Assembly: GCA_017536205.1 (NCBI GenBank)
Contig: JAFXHX010000011.1
Span: forward strand, 1 to 64,000
Origin: Clostridia bacterium
GTDB lineage: Bacteria; Bacillota; Clostridia; Christensenellales; Borkfalkiaceae
Length of the DNA stretch: 64,000 nt
Reading direction: 5' to 3'
Positions 41,839 through 49,972 of the stretch are shown in pieces. The notes below the pieces were generated by a model. The model saw only the letters and a program-made list of their open reading frames with translations, was not told the DNA's origin and searched no databases. A program made the position numbers and the translations under genes. Positions within the stretch are counted from its first letter, which is position 1. Every line of letters begins with the position of its first letter.

Positions 41839-41856
41839 ATATTAAGGAGAAAAACA

Positions 41857-42462
41857 ATGGAAGAAATCAAAAAAAACGAACAAGAAAATATGGGAAATAG
41901 TAGCAAAAATGAAATAATGCTCAAAATTAAAAAAATAAAAAACGTAGCACTGGAATATATAAAAAAACCTTTAGTAACTACGGCACTATCGATGATTCTT
42001 GCAACTATTATAGCGTTATGTTTTGTATTTTGTGGTAATGAAAGACCAGAAACGACAAATTATTTAGGAGATATTTGCTACGTTCCTTTTGGAGAAATGA
42101 TAGTAGAATCTGCGACTGAAAGCACTTATTATGTCACTAAAGAAGACGCCTTTATTCAAGCCCCAAGCGGAAAAAAAGTAATACGTGTTTATGGTCATAT
42201 CAATAACGTTTCTGAAAAAAAACAAAGTTTAAGTTCTGATATGTTTAGACTAAACCCCACCGACAGTCAGGAACAAAAACCTAAGAGTTACGCGTTTGTA
42301 GACAACTATAGTTCTCATTTTGTTTCGGTAACTCTTCCTACTAACGGAACGTGTCAATTTTACATGTATTACATTGTAGATAAAGATACAATTTTGGAAG
42401 ATTGTAGATTGATTGTTTATAGTGCAGTTGTAGCATTAACTTATGAACCACTAATTGTTTAG
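41857..42462 (+). CDS. Small membrane-anchored protein of unknown function
   Basis: I start this 201-residue protein at the ATG at 41857, behind AAGGAGA; a longer frame to 41824 would run through the terminator. A charged Lys/Glu/Asn N-terminus of about 36 residues precedes one transmembrane segment (VTTALSMILATIIALCFVFC). An extracellular domain of about 140 residues follows, beta-rich, without cysteines, loosely like DUF4352-type domains. It uses AAT, GGA and AGA more than the core genes. It depends on the structured-RNA promoter. No family is recognised. Confidence 0.7.
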   Translation: MEEIKKNEQENMGNSSKNEIMLKIKKIKNVALEYIKKPLVTTALSMILATIIALCFVFCGNERPETTNYLGDICYVPFGEMIVESATESTYYVTKEDAFIQAPSGKKVIRVYGHINNVSEKKQSLSSDMFRLNPTDSQEQKPKSYAFVDNYSSHFVSVTLPTNGTCQFYMYYIVDKDTILEDCRLIVYSAVVALTYEPLIV

Positions 42463-42472
42463 TATGCATAAT

Positions 42473-42502
42473 AAAAACTCTCGCTTTTCGCGAGAGTTTT
42501 TT
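42473..42502 (+). terminator. Terminator, copy 2 of the exactly repeated 30-bp hairpin
   Basis: Identical over 30 bases to 41539-41568. It ends the small membrane protein gene and, on the other strand, the convergent 20-kb gene run. Confidence 0.85.
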
Positions 42503-42507
42503 AATTT

Positions 42508-43458
42508 TTATACTCGTATGTAATTAGACTTAAACTCTTCAAGTTCGTTAACGTACTTATTAGGGTCGACAAGATACGCCGCGCCGTGAGCAGCGTCTTT
42601 AATAATAACCAACTTTTTATTAGTTGCATTGCAAGCGTCGTAATTTAATTTACTCATTTCAACGGGAACGATTTTATCGTTATCGCCGTGAACGAAAACT
42701 GTTGGTAAAACGCTTTTTTTAAGTTCTTGTTCGGGTGAAGTTTGCTCAACGTCAAACCCACCGAAAATAATTCCACCAAGCCTAACGAACGGGTAGCAAA
42801 TATCGGCGGGGAGTTTCATATTTCTAATAGAAACTTTAATTACTTCTTTAATGCTACTGTAACCACAGTCTGCAATAACACCTACAACCGTTTTAGGAAG
42901 GGGCAAACTACTTGCCATTAAAACGGTGCCTGCCCCCATACTTATGCCCGTAATAAGAAGTGGCACGTTTTCGCCAAAACGTTTGAAAGCGTATTCGCAC
43001 CACGATTTTACGTCGTAACGCTCTTTTATACCAAACGATATAACGTTTCCTTCGCTTTTGCCGTGCGAGCGTTGGTCAACGAGTAGCACGTTCCTTTTAA
43101 GTTTATGGCAACGGTTTAAGCCACCGCATAAATCGCGTTGGGAACTCCCCCTATAGCCGTGAAACATAATTTCGATAGGGCCACCTTCAAAACTTTCGTA
43201 ATAGGTACCGTGAAGGGTTTTTCCGTCGTATGATTTAATAGTTATATTTTCGCTTTTATAGCCTTCGGCTTCTTTCATCCACGAAACCATTTGCTCGCGA
43301 AACGGTTCGAACTCTTCCCCCGGCGGAATATCGTATTTTTTAAACGCTTTTTTGTTGTTTGGCATATAAAACGCCATATAAAAGCAAACGTAACAGGTTA
43401 TAAAGAAAAGTAATACAATACTTGCTAATATTATTAAAAAAACGTAAATAGGTTGCAT
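42508..43458 (-). CDS. Alpha/beta hydrolase with N-terminal membrane anchor
   Basis: This 316-residue protein starts with one transmembrane segment (PIYVFLIILASIVLLFFITC). An alpha/beta hydrolase fold follows: oxyanion stretch EIMFHGYRGSS, nucleophile elbow GISMGAGTVLM (Ser), an acid in VHGDNDKIVP and His in DAAHGAA. Likely an esterase or deacylase facing the cytoplasm or membrane. It is the last gene of the minus-strand run, two bases after the GH36-like gene. No clear Shine-Dalgarno sequence precedes the ATG. Confidence 0.85.
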   Translation of the reverse strand: MQPIYVFLIILASIVLLFFITCYVCFYMAFYMPNNKKAFKKYDIPPGEEFEPFREQMVSWMKEAEGYKSENITIKSYDGKTLHGTYYESFEGGPIEIMFHGYRGSSQRDLCGGLNRCHKLKRNVLLVDQRSHGKSEGNVISFGIKERYDVKSWCEYAFKRFGENVPLLITGISMGAGTVLMASSLPLPKTVVGVIADCGYSSIKEVIKVSIRNMKLPADICYPFVRLGGIIFGGFDVEQTSPEQELKKSVLPTVFVHGDNDKIVPVEMSKLNYDACNATNKKLVIIKDAAHGAAYLVDPNKYVNELEEFKSNYIRV

Positions 43459-43460
43459 AA

Positions 43461-45494
43461 TTATTTGTAGTATTTAATAAGCGCAAAACTTCTTGGCTCA
43501 CTTGATTTTAACGTTACACTATCGCCGTTAATTTGAGCCGAAATATCTTCATTTGATTTATATAAAACGTCTAGTTTATTAGCGCCTTGAAGCGATAAGT
43601 TTGTAAATGTAAAACTATCTTCCTTGGTAACGCCACGGAATAATAAAAGGTAACCGTAGCCGTTAAGTTCGGCGTTAAAGCCTGTGAAGTTAGCGCCGTC
43701 TGGTCTACAACCTATCGGCATAACGAAAGCGTTTGCTATATCATCTCTAATCGCCTTATAAGTTGATATTATGCCTTTTAATACCTTTGCATCTTCCTTA
43801 TCAAGGTTTTGCATTTCAAGCCATAAAAGCGGGCTTGCAAACATAGTAACTGCAAAGGCAAAATCTATACCGTAAGTGTTTGGCGCAAGCAAGTCGTTTT
43901 CGGGGTATTTGTTAGCATTATGCCTTATGTTAGGGCATTCCATTTGAAGCCTAATTGAAGGAATATATTTAGATAAATCCCAAAGGTTGCGTAGTGTTGA
44001 GTGCGGGTAATAAGTTGTTGATAAAGTATAACGGTTTTCAACGAAAATGTTGCCGTATTTGCGGTGATAAAGGTAGCCAAAGCGTTTGCCCGCAGTGGTA
44101 TCCATATTAAGCCTTACTTTATAGTCCGTTGCCTTTCTAAACGCATCTAATATAGAAATAACGTTAGTTTCACGCTTTTTGTTTAAAATGCGCATACCGT
44201 CAAGTTTAAAGGTGGTAATGCCGTGTTCTTTTTGTATTGCAATAAGGTTTTCTATGTCTTTTTCGTAGTTTTCATAGTCGCCCGTTGCGTCGCACGCATA
44301 CCATAAACCTATTTCGGTGCCACCTTCTTTTGCCTTTTCAATAATGGGTTTTAAACCGTTTGGCAAAATCTCTTTTCTGGGCTTCCAGAAATCAAGGCGT
44401 TGGGCGTACATACCTTCGCCTATTTGAGCGCCGTTAGTTGAATAAACCGAGCCCATAGTGTAGCCTTGTTGCCAACCGTCGTCAATTTGCATAACGTCAA
44501 CGCCAAGGTATTTTGCCATTTCGGCTTCTTTTAAAAGGAAAGGCTCGTTTAAAGCACCGTCGCAATTAGCGTCGCCCCAAGTGTTTGAAACGATACGGGG
44601 TTTTCTTTCAACGAAACTCATACCCCTTAAATAATAATCGCGATAGTCTTTTAAAACAGAGTTTTTATCGCCTACTATTACGGTTGCGCCGTAAAGCGGA
44701 GTTTCTTTACTAATTTCAAAAGGCTCGTTAAACGATAAACCACAACCCAAAATGGCAACCGAATGGTTTTTGTTGTAATAAAAATCGTTTTCAGCATCGC
44801 CCGTTTGAGCAATTTTAGTTGGGCTTTCTTTAACGAGTAAAAGCGCTTCATTTTGTAAATACGCATCAAGCGTAAATATTTGACCTGGGAAGTTTCTTAC
44901 CCAAGTAGAAAATATCTCGCGTTCGTGAGTTGCAATAAAGTTATCGTGCGTGTCGGTAGCATCGAAAAAAGAAACGTCGGTAAGTTTTAAGTGCTTATCG
45001 CTTGTACCTACTGCAAGTATACTTGCATTAGTGGGCACGTATTCAAATATAAGTTTCTTCTTTTTGTCGTTAAGGTCTAAAACGCCTTCGCTTAAAACGT
45101 CTTGATAATTGTTCGTGCCGTTGCACTCAATTTTACCGTCAAGTCTCATTTCGGCGTTAATTGCAGGCAAGTTTTCGTAAATAGTTAAAGTGTAATAAAG
45201 GGTTGCTAATTCACTTTTTGTAACCCAAGTTGCCCTAATTAAGTTAGACCCGTCTTCATTAACGCCCGTTTCAGCACTAAAATCAACGCTTGCGCCACTG
45301 TAAATAAAGCCTGGAACGTAAGCAGTTGGCATAAGGTCTTCATTATTTTGCCACTTATAGCCCGTTGATTTGTTTTCAAGAGAACGCGAAAACAATTTAG
45401 ATCCAACAAGTTCTAAAACGAATTCGATTTTAGAGTTTGACAGTGTAAAATAATTACCGTCTTGTGTTACTTTTAAGTCGCTTATTGTAGTCAT
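43461..45494 (-). CDS. Clan GH-D (GH36-like) glycoside hydrolase
   Basis: This 677-residue protein has an N-terminal beta-sandwich (about 1-290) and a barrel with QIDDGWQQG (near 338) and a likely nucleophile Asp432 (TTFKLDG), with a conserved Asp465 region. This is the alpha-galactosidase-clan layout. It is only distantly similar to the GH36 at 27882. There is no signal peptide. It follows a putative nucleotidyltransferase gene at the end of the polysaccharide run. The substrate could be the repeat unit of that polysaccharide or an unrelated alpha-galactoside. Confidence 0.75.
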   Translation of the reverse strand: MTTISDLKVTQDGNYFTLSNSKIEFVLELVGSKLFSRSLENKSTGYKWQNNEDLMPTAYVPGFIYSGASVDFSAETGVNEDGSNLIRATWVTKSELATLYYTLTIYENLPAINAEMRLDGKIECNGTNNYQDVLSEGVLDLNDKKKKLIFEYVPTNASILAVGTSDKHLKLTDVSFFDATDTHDNFIATHEREIFSTWVRNFPGQIFTLDAYLQNEALLLVKESPTKIAQTGDAENDFYYNKNHSVAILGCGLSFNEPFEISKETPLYGATVIVGDKNSVLKDYRDYYLRGMSFVERKPRIVSNTWGDANCDGALNEPFLLKEAEMAKYLGVDVMQIDDGWQQGYTMGSVYSTNGAQIGEGMYAQRLDFWKPRKEILPNGLKPIIEKAKEGGTEIGLWYACDATGDYENYEKDIENLIAIQKEHGITTFKLDGMRILNKKRETNVISILDAFRKATDYKVRLNMDTTAGKRFGYLYHRKYGNIFVENRYTLSTTYYPHSTLRNLWDLSKYIPSIRLQMECPNIRHNANKYPENDLLAPNTYGIDFAFAVTMFASPLLWLEMQNLDKEDAKVLKGIISTYKAIRDDIANAFVMPIGCRPDGANFTGFNAELNGYGYLLLFRGVTKEDSFTFTNLSLQGANKLDVLYKSNEDISAQINGDSVTLKSSEPRSFALIKYYK

Positions 45495-45513
45495 AATTTT
45501 CTCCTTAGATTTT

Positions 45514-46689
45514 TTATAAATGAGTTATTCCTAACCCGTTATTTATTTCTTGCATATATAAAACGTCATTTTCCTTAACAACGCTAGTAGCCCTTATCTT
45601 TTTAACGTTTTTAGGCCTTTTAACTAAAACGTCAAACCACCTAACAACGTAAAACACGGGGATTAACCACGGTAATTTTTTAAGCACGGGGTAAGAAAAC
45701 TGCATGCTTTCTTTTGGTGGAAATATTCTTTTTAAAACCGCCTTTTTCTTAGCAGTTTTAACGCCACCATCGTTAAGTTTATTTGCAACGCTTGAAGCGT
45801 CTATTAAATCTTCGTTAGAGTGAAGCGAAGATGATAAAACGTGGCTAGCAAGTTTTAAAGTAAACTCGCTTGGCTCTATATCGTTAAAAAAGTAATTTGC
45901 AAGGTTTTCAAACTCGTTTTTAAACTTTAAAAGCCCGCATTTTTCTAGTTCTTTATTAAGATATTGTTCGTTTAAATTATAATGCTTTTTATATAGATAA
46001 ACGTCGGTTAAATGGCGTATTCCAACGCCTGCACCCGCCGAAAAATGATACGCAGAGTGCGCTAGCATAGAAAGGTAAAAAAGTTCGGCGCTTAACTCGT
46101 ATAAACATGCACTACCTTGTTTTATGGTTGCCTTTTCAAAACCTTTGTTGCCTATGCCAAAGTAGTTTTCTAACTTGCCAACGAATAGCGTTTTATGAAA
46201 CTCGAACAAGGTTTTAGTTTCGGGGAAAATAAACACGTCGTGATGCTCGTCGAAGTGGTGGGGTTTAAGCCCTATTTCGCTTGCCACTTCGTGCAGTTTT
46301 TTAATTTGTAAAACATCGATAAGCACGTCGCAATCGGCGGTGTAGCGCATATCGGTTGACGGGTATAATTTTTTAAGATAATAACCCTTTAACGGCATAT
46401 ATTTAAGCCCGTTTTCTTCAAGCGCAGTAATAACCTTTTGAGTGTCGAACTCACTTTGAATATCTTTTTTAACGTGGTAAAGCGCAAGTTTTTCTAAATA
46501 CTTAAAAAAATCTTGTGGCAATTCGCCAGAAACTCCTAAAATTGCCTTGTAAACTATAACCGAAGTTGAGTTAAAAGCACACAGTTTATACAGTTCTTTG
46601 TAATTTAAACCTTGGGGAACGTAATTTATGCGCTCTCCGTTTATGCCGTGCTTTATTAAGTTTACAAAATAACTTTGAGTTACGGTCAT
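45514..46689 (-). CDS. Putative nucleotidyltransferase (NTP_transf_5-like)
   Basis: This 391-residue protein has a nucleotidyltransferase-like core with the acidic motif DCDVLID near residue 121, preceded by YMPLKGYYLKKLYPSTDMR, as in the 'uncharacterised nucleotidyltransferase' family. Such genes are common in polysaccharide loci of Firmicutes and Bacteroidetes, with no assigned reaction. It lies 13 bases after the CapF-like gene. The ribosome binding site is AAAGGT. Family assignment is by motif only. Confidence 0.6.
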   Translation of the reverse strand: MTVTQSYFVNLIKHGINGERINYVPQGLNYKELYKLCAFNSTSVIVYKAILGVSGELPQDFFKYLEKLALYHVKKDIQSEFDTQKVITALEENGLKYMPLKGYYLKKLYPSTDMRYTADCDVLIDVLQIKKLHEVASEIGLKPHHFDEHHDVFIFPETKTLFEFHKTLFVGKLENYFGIGNKGFEKATIKQGSACLYELSAELFYLSMLAHSAYHFSAGAGVGIRHLTDVYLYKKHYNLNEQYLNKELEKCGLLKFKNEFENLANYFFNDIEPSEFTLKLASHVLSSSLHSNEDLIDASSVANKLNDGGVKTAKKKAVLKRIFPPKESMQFSYPVLKKLPWLIPVFYVVRWFDVLVKRPKNVKKIRATSVVKENDVLYMQEINNGLGITHL

Positions 46690-46702
46690 ATATTACCTTT
46701 AA

Positions 46703-47899
46703 TTAAACTTTTTCAAAATAAGTGTCTGGCTTTTGGGAGTTGAACTGTTCGTTAGCCCACATAACGGTTACAAGATTTTCGGTTTCTGAAAGATTTATAA
46801 TGTTATGGGTGTAACCTGGAAGCATATGAACGGCAGTTATGTTTTCCCCACTAACTTCAAACTCAATAACTTCTTGAGTGCCGATTTTACGCTGTTGAAT
46901 TAAGGCCCTACCTGCAACTACAATAAAAAACTCCCACTTGGTGTCGTGATAATGCTCGCCTTTAGTTATGCCGGGTTTTGAAACGTTAACCGAAAACTGC
47001 CCGCAGTTTTGGGTTTTAAGTAGTTCGGTAAAACTACCCCTATTATCAACGTTCATTTTTAAGGGGAACGCAACTTTTTCTTTGGGTAAATACGAAAGGT
47101 AAGTTGAATATAGTTTTTTTGCAAAACTACCTTCTTTAATTTCGGGAATTACTAGCGTTTTGGGCTGGTTTTTAAAACTGTCAAGTAGCGCTACGATTTC
47201 GCCAAGCGTTACCCTATGGGTAACGGGAACGAAACAAAACTTACCGTTACTATCTTCAACGGGGTTAAGCCCGTCGTAATTTGCACGGCGCTCTTTACCC
47301 TCTAAAGCGTTGAGCATTTCGTCAACTAAATCGTCGATATACAGAAGTTCAAGTTCTACGTTTGGGTCGTTAACCGTAATAGGCAAATCGTTTGCATAGT
47401 TACTGCAAAAAGTTGCAACGGCGCTATTGTAGTTTGGCCTGCACCACTTTCCAAAAAGGTTTGGAAAACGGTAAACAAGCACCTTTGCGCCCGTTTCTTC
47501 AGCGTAACTGTAAAAAAGGTTTTCGCCTGCAAGTTTACTCTTGCCGTACTCGCCGTTATACCTACCTATAAGCGTTGCTTGAACGGAAGACGAAAGCATT
47601 ATAGGGCATTTGTTTTGGTGCTTTTTAAGGGCGTTTAAAAGGTCGCTTGCAAAGCCGAAGTTACCCCTCATAAAGTCTTCTTGGTTTTCGGGGCGATTAA
47701 CGCCTGCTAGGTTGAAAACAAAAGACGCTTGACTACAAAAGTAGTCAAGTTCTTCATAGGTGTTATTTATATCGTAGCAAAAAACTTCGCTAATTTTTAA
47801 GTTTGGGCGAGTTCTATTTTTGCCGTTTTTTATATTGTTTAAAGCGCAAACAAGGTTTTTTCCCACAAAACCGTTAGCACCCGTTACTAATATTTTCAT
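46703..47899 (-). CDS. CapF-like NAD-dependent reductase (UDP-hexulose reductase) with C-terminal cupin domain
   Basis: I start at the ATG at 47899 (MKILVTGANGFVGKNLV), which follows AAGGTG; a longer frame would overlap the previous gene. The 398-residue protein has an SDR Rossmann motif TGANGFVG and a YGKSKLAGE active-site pair. Its cupin-like C-terminal third has HYHDTKWEFF and YTHNIINLS. This is the layout of CapF/WbjC/FnlB, which reduce UDP-2-acetamido-2,6-dideoxy-4-hexulose toward N-acetyl-fucosamine or talosamine. It fits with the CapE-like gene 1 kb upstream. Confidence 0.85.
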   Translation of the reverse strand: MKILVTGANGFVGKNLVCALNNIKNGKNRTRPNLKISEVFCYDINNTYEELDYFCSQASFVFNLAGVNRPENQEDFMRGNFGFASDLLNALKKHQNKCPIMLSSSVQATLIGRYNGEYGKSKLAGENLFYSYAEETGAKVLVYRFPNLFGKWCRPNYNSAVATFCSNYANDLPITVNDPNVELELLYIDDLVDEMLNALEGKERRANYDGLNPVEDSNGKFCFVPVTHRVTLGEIVALLDSFKNQPKTLVIPEIKEGSFAKKLYSTYLSYLPKEKVAFPLKMNVDNRGSFTELLKTQNCGQFSVNVSKPGITKGEHYHDTKWEFFIVVAGRALIQQRKIGTQEVIEFEVSGENITAVHMLPGYTHNIINLSETENLVTVMWANEQFNSQKPDTYFEKV

Positions 47900-47915
47900 T
47901 TTATCACCTTGCAAT

Positions 47916-48920
47916 TTAAACCTGTTTTTTTGTAATTTTGAAAATTGCACAAACCATTAAATAATACCACTTTAATGGAAATAGTAATTTAATTATGTTT
48001 AAAAGTTTGCCCTTTGCACCAACTTTTTCCTTTAACGTCCAAAATTGTAACTTGTATGGATACAAACCTTCACTCTTTAAATCTTTAAGGAGTTCCTTTA
48101 CGTTCATTCCTTTAATTCTAGCTGCACTAAATAAAGCACCTGCTATAGCTGCGCCTTCCCTAACTTCTACTTCCTTTTTAAAGTCTGAATCCGTATTTTT
48201 TAATCTATATTGCTTATACTCCTTGGCAATTTCTATCATATCGTTCATGCCTTTAATCAAAGATTCTCTATTTTTTTGATTCATCGCAGAACCTTGATTT
48301 TGCCTATAATAATAAGGTTTTTCAGAGTTTATAATTACGGTTTTAGTATTTTTTATATACTCGCTATATTGACAAACAAATAACGTGTCCTCACCATACT
48401 TTATGCCTAACTTAAAGGTTAAATTATTGTTAATTATAATGCTTCTGTTGAAAAACCAACGACAAGCTGACGGAGTGCTCGTTCTATTATTTATGACTGA
48501 ATAACTATCTATTTTAAAACTAAAGTCTTCTTGATAACCTAAAGTTCCGCCATCTAACAAAAACACACATTGGCTGGCATTTTCTTTATACATTAGGTTT
48601 AATATTTCTGATATGCAATTAGGTTTTGCCCAATCGTCGCCATCAACAAACCAAATATATTCGCCTTTTGATTCTTTTATCCCCGTATTTCTAGCGCCGG
48701 ATACCCCCATATTTTCTTGAGTTATCACCTTAACGCATGAATACTTATTCGCATATTCATTAAGAATATCTAACGAATTATCTTTCGAACCATCATTTAC
48801 ACAAATAATTTCATATTCATCTTTTTGTATATCTTGATTTAACAAAGAGTTTAAGCAATCTTCTAAAAATGGTGCGACGTTATATATTGGAACTATTATA
48901 GAAACCTTAATTTTTTTCAT
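47916..48920 (-). CDS. Family 2 glycosyltransferase
   Basis: This 334-residue protein has the GT-A start KVSIIVPIYNVAPFLEDCLNSLLNQ, the DDGSKDNS loop (VNDGSKDNSLDIL) and the DXD-like DGDDW. It transfers a sugar from an NDP donor to a growing repeat unit on undecaprenyl phosphate. It shares its last ATG base with the CapE stop. Its codons are NAT-rich: among the first 60 or so, six of six Asp are GAT and four of four Tyr are TAT, unlike core genes. A recent import is likely. Confidence 0.9.
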   Translation of the reverse strand: MKKIKVSIIVPIYNVAPFLEDCLNSLLNQDIQKDEYEIICVNDGSKDNSLDILNEYANKYSCVKVITQENMGVSGARNTGIKESKGEYIWFVDGDDWAKPNCISEILNLMYKENASQCVFLLDGGTLGYQEDFSFKIDSYSVINNRTSTPSACRWFFNRSIIINNNLTFKLGIKYGEDTLFVCQYSEYIKNTKTVIINSEKPYYYRQNQGSAMNQKNRESLIKGMNDMIEIAKEYKQYRLKNTDSDFKKEVEVREGAAIAGALFSAARIKGMNVKELLKDLKSEGLYPYKLQFWTLKEKVGAKGKLLNIIKLLFPLKWYYLMVCAIFKITKKQV

Positions 48921-49972
48921 TAATACTTAATCCCCATTTTATCAAGTTCTTCTTTGATATACGATAAGGTTAAAAGTTTTTGCTTAACTTCTTCAACCGT
49001 TAAAAGTTCGGTATTGTTTGAATTGAACTCTGTTAAAGTGTTGCGTTCGGCGTTGCCTTCGCTAAAATATTTATCGTAATTAAGGCCACGTTTATCGCTT
49101 GGAACACGGTAGAAATTGCCAAGGTCAACAGCGTTTGAGCATTCTTCGTTGGTAAGCAACGTTTCATACATTTTTTCGCCGTGTCTAATTCCTATAACTT
49201 TAATTTTAGACGTATCTCCACCAAAGAGTTCGCAAACTGCTTTTGCTTGCGTTTCAATGGTGCAAGCAGGGGCCTTTTGAACGAGTATATCGCCACTAAC
49301 ACCGTTTTCAAAAGCAAATAACACAAGGTCAACCGCTTCGTCAAGCGACATTATAAACCTAGTCATAGTTGGGTCGGTAATGGTAATGGGTTGTCCACTC
49401 TTTATTTGGTCAATCCAAAGGGGAATAACGCTACCACGGCTACACATAACGTTGCCGTAACGAGTGCAACAAATCTTAGTTTTTTCGGGTGACACCGTTC
49501 TTGATTTAGCAACTATAACCTTTTCCATCATAGCCTTGCTAGTACCCATTGCGTTAACGGGGTAAGCAGCTTTGTCAGTTGATAAACAAACAACGTTTTT
49601 AACGCCTTCGTCAATTGCAACCGATAAAACGTTTTCAGTGCCTAAAACGTTAGTTTTTACCGCTTCTATGGGGAAAAATTCGCAACTTGGAACTTGTTTA
49701 AGCGCAGCTGCGTGGAAAATATAGTCAACGCCGTGCATTGCGTTTCTAATACTATTAGAGTCGCGAACGTCGCCGATGTAGAACTTAATTTTATCGGCTA
49801 CTTCGGGCATTTTTGCCTGAAACTCGTGGCGCATATCGTCTTGCTTTTTCTCATCGCGCGAGAAAATGCGTATTTCACCAATATCGGTTTTTAAAAACCT
49901 ATTTAAAACGGCGTTACCAAAACTACCCGTTCCACCAGTTATAAGTAAAGTTTTTCCTTTAAATAGACTCAT
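48920..49972 (-). CDS. CapE-like UDP-GlcNAc 4,6-dehydratase / 5-epimerase
   Basis: This 350-residue SDR protein has the FAD/NAD motif ITGGTGSFGNAVLNRFL, SRDEKKQDDM and RFIMSLDEAVDLVLFA. An atypical active site (STDKAAYPVNAMGTSKAMME) takes the place of YxxxK, as in CapE/FlaA1/WbjB. It makes UDP-2-acetamido-2,6-dideoxy-hexulose for N-acetyl-fucosamine-type sugars. A CapF-like reductase lies downstream, but no UDP-GlcNAc 2-epimerase-type CapG is in this window. It overlaps the flippase gene by 14 bases. Confidence 0.9.
   Translation of the reverse strand: MSLFKGKTLLITGGTGSFGNAVLNRFLKTDIGEIRIFSRDEKKQDDMRHEFQAKMPEVADKIKFYIGDVRDSNSIRNAMHGVDYIFHAAALKQVPSCEFFPIEAVKTNVLGTENVLSVAIDEGVKNVVCLSTDKAAYPVNAMGTSKAMMEKVIVAKSRTVSPEKTKICCTRYGNVMCSRGSVIPLWIDQIKSGQPITITDPTMTRFIMSLDEAVDLVLFAFENGVSGDILVQKAPACTIETQAKAVCELFGGDTSKIKVIGIRHGEKMYETLLTNEECSNAVDLGNFYRVPSDKRGLNYDKYFSEGNAERNTLTEFNSNNTELLTVEEVKQKLLTLSYIKEELDKMGIKY

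Noticed and set aside
41621..42462. Type III toxin-antitoxin or retron
   Set aside because: Promoter, RNA, terminator and gene order is similar, but there are no tandem RNA repeats, no reverse transcriptase and the protein is a membrane protein.
47900..47950. Upstream extension of the CapF-like gene
   Set aside because: It overlaps the preceding glycosyltransferase gene; the ATG at 47899 begins the Rossmann motif and follows AAGGTG.
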